From CAVZTX01 sp963778375 (GTDB lineage: Bacteria > Chloroflexota > Ktedonobacteria > Ktedonobacterales > Ktedonobacteraceae): a DNA stretch of 64,000 nucleotides. The translations under genes and the position numbers were made by a program. The notes below the pieces were generated by a model. It was given only the letters and a program-made list of their open reading frames with translations. It did no database searches and was not told the DNA's origin. This document shows positions 1 to 7,898 of the stretch, one piece after another; position 1 is the first letter of the stretch; each line of letters opens with the position of its first letter. Where the stretch lies: NCBI GenBank assembly GCA_963778375.1, contig CAVZTX010000005.1, forward strand, positions 1 to 64,000. The letters run 5' to 3'.

Positions 1-525
1 GGTTTCGGTGGTGGACTTATTAAAACTATCATAAGCATTATATCATTACGACAAGAGAGAGAATTAGCTACCCTTGGTTATCAGCGTCAAGTGGAGCTTG
101 CGCAAATGGAGCATGAGTTCCAAAGAGAACTCCAAGAAGCACAGCATCAGCACGACCTTCTTATAGAATATATCAGATCCCGCCAAATTGATACACCGAT
201 AAAAGTCGTTAGATCAGATAATTCTCACATTCGTGTACTCGCAGAGGACGCTTTTCCTGAACAATTGAATACAGATGCTGAATTAATCTGTAACAGAGGA
301 TTTGATGTGATTCTTGATCCCGTAAGTGATGGATATGGTATGGTACTTGTCATAAGAGAGGATCTTATTATAGGTTTCTGGCTTCCGCCGGATTACCCTT
401 ATCAAGCTCCAAAGGTCTTTGTTGTAAAGTCTGCTGAAATCGATCAAATTCCCTTCGACTCTGGCGCATGGAATGTGGATCGCCATCTTCTTGAAGTCGT
501 AGATGCTATTACTGAAGCTTTTTAA
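1..525 (+). CDS. E2/RWD-like protein without catalytic Cys (5' partial)
   Basis: The frame is open from base 1, so the start lies outside the window; the first internal start is GTG at 91. The visible N-terminus is hydrophobic (GFGGGLIKTIISIISL) and is followed by a Gln/Glu-rich helix, suggesting a membrane anchor or coiled coil. The C-terminal part has the E2-type turn YPYQAPKV (residues 102-109 counted from the GTG) and a downstream Trp and helix, as in ubiquitin-conjugating and RWD folds. The only cysteine (C67) lies before this turn, so the position of an E2 active site is empty. It heads a same-strand cluster with JAB, E2 and E1 genes. I infer a non-catalytic E2 variant or adaptor. The fold call rests on the short motif and the neighbours. 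Confidence 0.5.
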   Translation, partial: GFGGGLIKTIISIISLRQERELATLGYQRQVELAQMEHEFQRELQEAQHQHDLLIEYIRSRQIDTPIKVVRSDNSHIRVLAEDAFPEQLNTDAELICNRGFDVILDPVSDGYGMVLVIREDLIIGFWLPPDYPYQAPKVFVVKSAEIDQIPFDSGAWNVDRHLLEVVDAITEAF

Positions 526-573
526 CGAGAAACTGTATTTTCGACCAGGACATTCATTTTGGAGGATCAGATA

Positions 574-2688
574 ATGTTTAGATCCAATAGTGACATTAGC
601 GTACACATTTATGAATCAGAGTACAGAGCTATAGTTGCTGAAGCGCGACATATGGCAAGAACCGAAACCGGAGGCGATTTGTATGGTACATTCACTCATG
701 GTAGCAGGCCCATTATCTGGCTTGCTTCTGGTCCTGGACAAAATGTGCGGCATGAGCAAGCGCACTTTGAGCAGGATACTGAGTTTACGACATACTGGGA
801 AGCGCGCATGACCAGAGACTTTGGCCTTCAATATATTGGCTCCTGGCATTCACATCACTTTTTAGGTCTGCAGCAGCCCAGTTCTGGGGATGTCAGAGCA
901 GCTCAAACATACGCACGCCAGCATAATCGTCAAACAACTTTAGAGATTATTGTGAACCATGAACTATTGAATTCAAGAAGAGGTGGATCAGAATTTAGCA
1001 CAACATTGAGGCCCTACTTCTATCCTAATGCGCAAAATGCAGGCTATGTACTGTCAAATTTTGTCATTTTAGCTGGAGAAAGTCCAATTCGTCGGCAATT
1101 AGATAACCGAAGTTTAGCCACGCTTAACCGTGTTCCTTGGAGGGAGGCTACAGGTGATTTCCGGATGCCCGTAGTACAGGCAACTCAAAGCTCTGAGGTA
1201 CAATCTACTTCTAATGACGAAATGGTTGTGATTCCTGATATACTGGGAGGGGAACTACAGAGCATAGCGGATAGTATTGAAGAACTCGATATTCAGCAAA
1301 ACAGTAACAATTTCATGATGAGTATCGCTCTTAGTAGTGATGTGATCCTTGCAGTTATTATCCGAAAAGAACCTGAACTGAAAATCACGCAAATTAATTT
1401 AATAGATAAACGTATCAGTTTTAACGAGGACGTTACCAGTAGTTTACAAGAAAAACTAAAAAAGAAATTCGTTATTAACCGGAATAATATCGGAATATTA
1501 AAGAGGATTCTTCTTGAAATACCTTCCATCCATAGAGTACTCACCTCTTCTCCGGTAGTTCTTAGTCAAACAGCATCTCCCGCACAAAATTTAGATTTTG
1601 ATCAAAATAGCGGTGCCAATATTCAGATAATTGAAGCTCAACTTCTCGCGACGATACAACAGCTTCAAGAACAACGAAGTACCTCTCAACGACGTGAGGC
1701 TCAAATAGAAGCGCAGCTCTTCGAGATGAAAGAACTTGAAGAAAAGCATCGCATAGCCCAACGTGAAATTGAAGAGCAACGACGAGAGGCTCAGCGACAA
1801 ATTGAAAATCAGAAAACTGAAATTACTCAGCTTCAAGCTCAACTAGACATAGCTCAACAGAGCTTCGCTGCTCAGAAAGATATTGAGATGCAATTGGTCG
1901 GCCTTAAACAGCAGCTTGCAGACGAGCAACATTTGACCGAAGAACAAAAGCAACAGATGGTCGGGCTCAAGGATGCGCAACAAAAACTTGAGGAGCGCGA
2001 ACGTGAAGTTCAAGATCATAGGGAACTTCTCCAGGCAGCGCGACAAAAGCTATCGGAACAGGAACAACTAGCTAATAGACTGATTGCCCTTCAGCAACAA
2101 CTTGAGATGCGGGAACGTAGAACTGAAGAGCTTGAAAATCGATTACAAGGAGCGCAACAAAAGCTATCGGAACAGGAACAATTGGCTAATAGGCTTACTA
2201 CTCTTCAACAACAACTTGAGATGCGGGAACGTAGAACTGAAGAGCTTGAAAATCGATTACGAGAAGCGCAACAAAAGCTATCGGAACAGGAGCAATTGGC
2301 TAATAGGCTTACTACTCTTCAACAACAACTTGAGGCTCAGAAATATCAAGCTCAACAACTAGATACTGAGCTTCGTTCGACAAAAGAACAACTGGAGGTC
2401 TTACAAAGAGTACAGAAGAGACAATTTATCAGGTTTTCAGGAAACCGTAGTGGACCAGGGAAGTTAAAACAGCTAGAAATAAAGCGTTCCCTGATCATTG
2501 AGGCAGCCGTTGCCATCATCATAATACTTGGCGGGGCATTCTTGCTCTTTCGCTTCTTCCAGGAACATACGGCTATAATCATCGGTGGGCTAATACTGCT
2601 TGTTCTGATTGTTAGCTTAGGAGGGCTGATGTTATATAGTAAAAATACCTCTTCTCCAAAGAAAGACGATAGTATCGTAGATAAATAG
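574..2688 (+). CDS. JAB/MPN (JAMM) isopeptidase with coiled coil and two C-terminal TM segments
   Basis: A 704-residue protein. I start it at ATG 574 because GGAGG lies at 561-565; an in-frame TTG at 559 sits before that site. The N-terminal domain carries a full JAMM zinc site: Glu31 in ETGGDLYG, His92 and His94 in WHSHHF, and Ser103-x-x-Asp106. JAMM peptidases of this kind remove or process ubiquitin-like proteins. Residues about 345-635 are a Gln/Glu-rich coiled coil with three 37-residue repeats. Two hydrophobic segments (about 642-661 and 667-689) end the protein, so it should be membrane-anchored through its C-terminus. It lies 48 bases after the E2-like gene and 36 before the E2. The membrane-tethered, coiled-coil layout is unusual for prokaryotic JAB proteins. 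Confidence 0.8.
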   Translation: MFRSNSDISVHIYESEYRAIVAEARHMARTETGGDLYGTFTHGSRPIIWLASGPGQNVRHEQAHFEQDTEFTTYWEARMTRDFGLQYIGSWHSHHFLGLQQPSSGDVRAAQTYARQHNRQTTLEIIVNHELLNSRRGGSEFSTTLRPYFYPNAQNAGYVLSNFVILAGESPIRRQLDNRSLATLNRVPWREATGDFRMPVVQATQSSEVQSTSNDEMVVIPDILGGELQSIADSIEELDIQQNSNNFMMSIALSSDVILAVIIRKEPELKITQINLIDKRISFNEDVTSSLQEKLKKKFVINRNNIGILKRILLEIPSIHRVLTSSPVVLSQTASPAQNLDFDQNSGANIQIIEAQLLATIQQLQEQRSTSQRREAQIEAQLFEMKELEEKHRIAQREIEEQRREAQRQIENQKTEITQLQAQLDIAQQSFAAQKDIEMQLVGLKQQLADEQHLTEEQKQQMVGLKDAQQKLEEREREVQDHRELLQAARQKLSEQEQLANRLIALQQQLEMRERRTEELENRLQGAQQKLSEQEQLANRLTTLQQQLEMRERRTEELENRLREAQQKLSEQEQLANRLTTLQQQLEAQKYQAQQLDTELRSTKEQLEVLQRVQKRQFIRFSGNRSGPGKLKQLEIKRSLIIEAAVAIIIILGGAFLLFRFFQEHTAIIIGGLILLVLIVSLGGLMLYSKNTSSPKKDDSIVDK
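1942..2340 (+). repeat. Tandem 111-bp repeats inside the JAB coiled coil
   Basis: A 37-codon unit built on LSEQEQLANRL, LQQQLEMRERRTEELENRL and AQQK occurs about three times, with a more diverged copy upstream. The two later copies (about 2153-2263 and 2264-2340) are nearly identical at DNA level, which points to recent unequal duplication lengthening the coiled coil. Confidence 0.75.
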
Positions 2689-2724
2689 TCATGGGCAGAT
2701 AATCATAGAGAGTGTAGGTTCACG

Positions 2725-3180
2725 ATGGCAGCTTGGTCATATCAACAACAAGTGCGTTTGGGATACGAAGCTCAGGTACTGAGCCAGGAACTCCCCCATT
2801 TCAGATTTTACAATCCAACAACAGCCGGAGAAACGACTGTAGCGGGTAATCATACTACGGCTGCAAATAGAACGTATAGTATATCTGTTTGGGTGAGGGC
2901 TGGTTTCCCCAGCCAGATGCCACTCGCCTATATTACATCACCTTGCCCACTCTACGGGTATGGAGGTAAAACCATCCAAAGCTATGGAACGAATCACTCC
3001 ATGCATGTTTTTACCCCCGATTGGAACAATTATGTGAAACCATGCCTTTTCAAAGAGGAGTTTTGGAAAGCGGATGATACCCTTTTTAAGGTATTATTGA
3101 AAGCTTTCTTATGGCTTGAAGCATTTGAGGTTCACTGCCGGACTGGCCAGCCCATCGATGCGTTTTCTTTAAGTTACTAA
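2725..3180 (+). CDS. Prokaryotic E2-like (UBC fold) conjugating protein
   Basis: A 151-residue protein with the pattern seen in E2-family proteins of bacterial ubiquitin-like systems: FPSQMP in the strand-turn region, then HVFTPDW, then CLF at Cys107, a Trp six residues later, a helix ending WLEAFEVH, and RTGQPID. In such families the Cys of the C-L-F/Y motif is the thioester-forming residue, so Cys107 is the likely active site (inference by motif). It would accept the modifier from the downstream E1. It sits 36 bases after the JAB gene and 30 before a 65-codon gene. The ribosome site (AGG before ATG 2725) is weak. Family call is good; the modifier it carries is not visible here. Confidence 0.65.
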   Translation: MAAWSYQQQVRLGYEAQVLSQELPHFRFYNPTTAGETTVAGNHTTAANRTYSISVWVRAGFPSQMPLAYITSPCPLYGYGGKTIQSYGTNHSMHVFTPDWNNYVKPCLFKEEFWKADDTLFKVLLKAFLWLEAFEVHCRTGQPIDAFSLSY

Positions 3181-3210
3181 TTCCTCTATCCAAAGAAAGG
3201 AGTACCAATT

Positions 3211-3408
3211 ATGGCAGGAAATCAGAACGAGCAAGATGTTCAGCAATGGATGGAAAATGTAGTCAGAGGTCAGCAGCAAAAGAAAGTCTTGATCTTTGAT
3301 AAAAACCTCAAGAAGCTCGTTGCTGTTGCACCCGATGATCCGCGATTAAGAAACCCCGATACTCCTGTGAAGTTCGGTGCCGAGGAAGCAAAGCGGTTCA
3401 TCCACTAA
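3211..3408 (+). CDS. Small 65-residue protein of the conjugation cluster, function unknown
   Basis: A short gene with a good ribosome site (AAAGGAG about 8 bases before ATG 3211), placed between the E2 and E1 genes on the same strand. The product is polar, Gln-rich at the N-terminus, with a central VLIFDKNLKKLVAVAP stretch that could form two strands. It ends FIH and has no Gly-Gly tail, so it is not a conventional ready-to-use ubiquitin-like modifier. It could be a modifier of another type, a substrate or an adaptor. I do not recognise the family; existence as a gene is supported by the ribosome site and the tight spacing. Confidence 0.6.
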   Translation: MAGNQNEQDVQQWMENVVRGQQQKKVLIFDKNLKKLVAVAPDDPRLRNPDTPVKFGAEEAKRFIH

Positions 3409-3461
3409 GTTTCATCAAGTATCGTTCTCAGGCTGCTAATCGGATAACGGATGAGAGAAGT

Positions 3462-4783
3462 ATGATTATCATTTCTCAAGAAACCATCGCTGGCCTATTA
3501 CAAGAGACAAATCACAAGAATCAACACCTTGCTTCTTTTGTAGAGGTTGACGACGGTGATGTTTTTCTTTCCTATGAGATTGGCATCGCCAGCGGGAAAA
3601 AGCGGCGAGTAGTCAATGGTATGATAAGATTTGAAACAGAATCTCAACATACTGAAGCAGACGGTTTGCCACCAAACATAGATGTCCTTGTAGTAGCTCA
3701 TATGTTAAATACAGACTCATCCATTGTTGATGAGCATCTACCTGCTCGCATACCAAACATTCATTATAATGGATGGGTTAGAATAAAACAACAAATTGAG
3801 CCTCGTTCAGTGCAAGCCGTACCTATACGTGAAGAACTTTTCTCACGTGTTTACGGCTTATATGAAACGAGTGTTCTAGCCGCGAAAACTGCCCTCATTA
3901 TTGGCGTTGGTTCTGGTGGAAGTACCATAGCTCTTGAGCTTGTTAAGGCTGGAGTTGGTAACTTCATCCTCGTTGATCCAGACCGAATAGAGGTGGTAAA
4001 TGTAGTACGTCACCTTTGTGGACTATCCGATCTAGGGAGATTTTAAGACAAAGGCAATTCGTGATCTGATCCATGAAAAAAATCCGTTTGCTCATGTAGA
4101 AACATACGAGCAAGCTTGTGATTGGTCTTGGAAATCAGAACTACAAGAACTCGTCAAGCGCGCAGATATTGTTTTCTGTTGTACGGACAATCGACCTAGT
4201 CGCATGCTCATGAATGCGCTTTCGGTAGCAGAAGGTCGTACATGCATTTATGGTGGAACATTCAGACGTGCTTATGGCGGCCAGGTATTGCGAGTTATTC
4301 CAGGACAAACGATGTGCTACGAATGTTTTCATCAACATTCTTCCAGAAATAGCTGAGGATCAGGAGATCGCAAGTCCTGGACAGGCGCTACAAATAGCTT
4401 ATGCTGATCGACCAGTAGCTGTAGAGCCAGGACTGGCAACAGATATTGCTCCCATTTCAATCATGTGTGTTAAACTTGGTATTCTTGAAATGCTGCGGGG
4501 TACTGAAACAACTCTCGCAAGTCTTTACGAAGATCTCTCAAGTCCTTGGTTCCAATGGCTCAATCGTCGTGAGGTCGATACTGATTATGCACAATTACCT
4601 CCTTTAGAGAGTGAAGATGGTGGCTTGAGAATACTAGCATGGTATGGTATTGCAAACGAGCGCAACCCGCACTGCGCAGTATGCGGAGATTTTGTTCATT
4701 CTCACCTGGCTACGTTAGGAAAAACACTTGCTCCAGAAAATATTGCACTGTTTAGCGATGAACATACTCTTAACAGTGAGTAG
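3462..4783 (+). pseudogene. E1/ThiF-family adenylyltransferase, two +1 frameshifts
   Basis: Reading 3462-4044, then 4042-4329, then about 4327-4783 gives one coherent E1-like protein of about 439 residues. An N-terminal domain of about 135 residues of unknown fold precedes the Rossmann domain: GVGSGG at 148-153, acidic VDPDRIEVVN, then R-H, and ADIVFCCTDN. Two Cys pairs (CYEC and CAVC) look like a zinc site. E1 enzymes adenylate the C-terminus of a ubiquitin-like modifier and pass it to E2. Both breaks fall exactly at TTTT runs (4041-4044 and 4326-4329), each needing removal of one T. That favours homopolymer indels in the assembly, though true inactivation is possible. It closes the cluster; the next gene is on the opposite strand. 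Confidence 0.75.
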
Positions 4784-4825
4784 TAGCGACTAAAGTATGC
4801 TCCTCCTCTCGCTCAACTGTGATAG

Positions 4826-7650
4826 TCAGGTCGACCTGGACTGGTCAAGAGGCGGGAAGCGTGCTTCCAACTGCAATGCTTCAGCTTCTCTTCGCAGCTT
4901 GCGCAACAAGGATGCGTAGTTGTGCATAGCCCCTTGTGTGTGAGGATGTCCAGTACCCAGCCTCTGCTCTCGGATGTGCAAAGCTCTCTGGTAGAGTGGT
5001 TCAGCTTGCTCGTATTTGCCTTGATTAAAGTAGAGAGTCGCCAGACTGTTGAGCTTATCTACCAGATCGGGGTGTTCCAGGCCTAACGTCTTTTCTCCAA
5101 TAGCGATAGCACGCTTAAGATGTGACTCGGCTTGTTCATACTGCCCTTGTGCTCGGTAGAGGTTGGCCAGGTTGTTAAGCCAGGTCGCCAGGTTAGGATG
5201 CTCTGGCCCTGATACCTTCTCATCAATAGTGATAGCGCGTTGGTAGAGCGGCTTGGCCTGCTCATATTGGCCCTGCTCTGTATAGAGGAGTGCCAGGTTG
5301 TTGAGTCTGATTGCCAGTTTCGGATGTTCCAGGCCTAACGCCTTCTCTCCGATAGCAATGGCGCGCTGAAGGTGTGATTCTGCCTCATTATACTGCCCTT
5401 GTGCTCGGTAGAGGTTAGCCAGGTTGTTAAGCAGGGTTGCCAAGTCGGGATGCTCTGGACCTAACACATTTTCGCTGATATGGATGGCGCGTTGGTAGAG
5501 CGGCTGGGCTAGGTCATATTGACCTTGTGCTATATAAAGACGAGCTAAATTGCTGAGTGCGGATGCGAAGTGAGGATGTTCGGGACCCAGTGTTTTCTCC
5601 AAATTACCTTAGGACTCGTTCGTAGAGCGGCTTGGCTAGCTCATACTTGCCTTGTGTTTTGTAGAGGAGGGCCAGGTTGTTAAAGTAGGTTGCTAGATTA
5701 GGATGTTCGGGACGTAATATCTTCTCCCCGATGGCGATAGCGCGCTGCAAGAGCAACTCGGCTCGCTCAGGCTTGCTTTGCGTCAAGTAGAGGAGTCCCA
5801 AATTACTAAGTCTGGTCGCCAGATCAGGATGCTCTGGACCTAACACTTCTTCGCTGATAGCAATGGCGCGTTGGTAATAGGCCGTTGCTTCCATATATTG
5901 GGCACGGTCATCTAAATAATATCCTATTTTATTCCATAAAGCTCCCGCTTCTGCTATCTTCAATCCCCAGTGGTCGATCCAGGTGGTACATGCTTGAGCA
6001 TGAGGCAGAAACTGCTGACAATGCGGCCAGGTGTGGTAATCAGTGACATCTGGAAAGGCACGATTGATGGCACATACTATTCGCTTGACCCATGTCCTCT
6101 GTGTAAGGGCATCCATGCTGGTTCGCAGCGTTGCCTGTACAAGTCTATGTACCGAGAGCATAGGCTCCTCGCGCTTACGCTTGATCAAGGAAAAGCGGAG
6201 CAAAGTACCTATGGCTTCATCTAGACGTAGAGGATCCTCTGCTAGGGGTTGGAGGAGTGGCCCGAGTTCGGATGCCCCGTTGACAAGCAACTGTTCCGGG
6301 ATGGCGTCAGGGGCCAGAAAGGCACAGCAGCGTAACAATTCGGCTGCTCCAGGATTCAGCGCTTCCACTTGCTCAAAGGAGAGCGACCAGGTGGTCGCAA
6401 CGGGTTCGGGGTGCTGCTTGTCGGTGCGACCGCGTCGACGTAACAAGCTTTCCTGCTGTGTGCGATACCGATCCAAATAGGAGGCAAGAGGACAGCGTGT
6501 TTCTTCGATATATGCCCCAGCTTGATCAAGGGCTAAGGGTAAACCCCCAAGTTCTTGCACGATGACCTCGGCGGCTATGCGTTCGTCAGCAGGTACTTGC
6601 TCAAAGGATGTATGGACCGAGAGCAACCTGATGCGCCGAAGCAAGAGGAGCGTTCCCTTCGCAAGATCCAGTTGCTCGACCTCGATGGGATTGGCAAGTG
6701 TTCCAGGTGCCTGTGCCCGTGTGGTAAGGAGTAAATGCCCCTTTCCACCCGGAGGAAGAAATTCCTCAACCAGCACGAGGTCATCCGCATTATCGAAAAT
6801 TTCATCAACCAGCCATCATGTGTAGTTAACCAGGATTTGACTGCAGCAACTAACAGATTTTGGTCGGGTTCTGCACTTTCTGTCAATTTGAGGAGAGTCG
6901 CTAGTTCGAGGAAGCTGGTCATGATGGCACTATGGCTGGCAGCATTGACCCAGAGAATAGCGCGATACTCCTCTCGATGACGATAGGCATACTCCACTGC
7001 GATGTGTGTTTTGCCGATCCCTCCCAGGCCTGTGATAGCCTGGGGCTGTGTTAAAGCGGTGGCTTGGTGTAGTGTGAGATTCTCGTGCAGCTGCTGGAGC
7101 AGGTTCTCCGTTGAGTGAAAAGCAAGTTGCGCCTATAAGGGATGTTCCAGAAACGTGTTTTAGATGGTGAGGAAAGCGAAGGCTCGGTTCGTTCCTGTTC
7201 CAAAGTTCGGCGAATTCCCCTGGCAATGTCTTGAAAAGCCTTGTCACGTGAAGACCATTCCGTGACGGCTTTGCCTCCCGTTGGGAGCGGTTGCAAGGAA
7301 CCGACCGGAAGGGCATCAAAATCGACCGGACGCAAGAGGATGGGCACAATGAGTACCTCGCCTGCATTATACCTCTCAACGGCAGCCTCCATCTCTGCAT
7401 AGCACTTATCCGAGTCCACATAATCCGGACTAAGGAGGAAGAGGATCAGGGAGGCGCTCCTTAGGTGCTGCTCAGTTTCCTGCTGATGATTGGCTCCAGG
7501 AGTAATCAAACCGCTATGCCAACTTGTGATGAGATGTTGCCGTTCCAAGAGTTTGAGACGCTTCTCCAATTCTCGATGCATCGCTTCATCTTCGGGGGCA
7601 AAGGAGTAAAACATCTCAAGAGTTGGTTCACTTGCTTGCTTGGTTATCAC
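4826..7650 (-). pseudogene. TIR - NB-ARC - TPR STAND protein, split by frameshifts
   Basis: Read from GTG 7650, chosen because GGAGAGGA precedes it. Three domains follow: a TIR_2-like domain (MFYSFAPEDE, LFLLSPDYVDSDKCYAEME with the candidate catalytic Glu), a STAND NTPase (P-loop ITGLGGIGKT, Walker-B-like IFDNADD, LLLTTR sensor), and at least seven 42-residue tetratricopeptide repeats with the consensus GPEHPDLATRLNNLA. Breaks near 7107, 6811 and 5600 are each single-base shifts; the frames join cleanly across them. TIR domains in such proteins commonly degrade NAD+ upon sensing phage, with the TPRs as sensor; that role is inferred from family. It lies between the conjugation cluster and glgP, facing the former. 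Confidence 0.75.
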
Positions 7651-7789
7651 AACTAGTCCTCTCCACAAACACTTCTAGTGTTAGACTAGCAATATACCCA
7701 CTGCTAGATGATGAACTGTAGTGTACCCGATTACGGCACAGAACACAAGTATTTTTCACGACACCAGTTCCCGGAGCTTCGTATTCACG

Positions 7790-7835
7790 AAAACACGCGC
7801 CCACCTAAGCCAAGCGGGCGTTTTCTTTTGCCAAT
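7790..7835 (-). terminator. Imperfect hairpin after glgP
   Basis: GAAAA plus CGCCC on one side can pair with GGGCG plus TTTTC on the other, with a four-base bulge. Read on the minus strand the stem is followed by T-rich sequence. It lies just past the glgP stop codon and ahead of the TIR gene, so it could end glgP transcription. The stem is not perfect. Confidence 0.4.
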
Positions 7836-7898
7836 ACTGGGGAACATTCTCTCGAAAAGGAGACCCATAGGACTTAAGGATGAAGATGAGTGGCAACC

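Noticed and set aside
4041..4047. Programmed frameshift in the E1 gene
   Set aside because: A second, unrelated shift of the same type follows 285 bases later, and similar shifts occur in glgP and cdsA, so random indels fit better.
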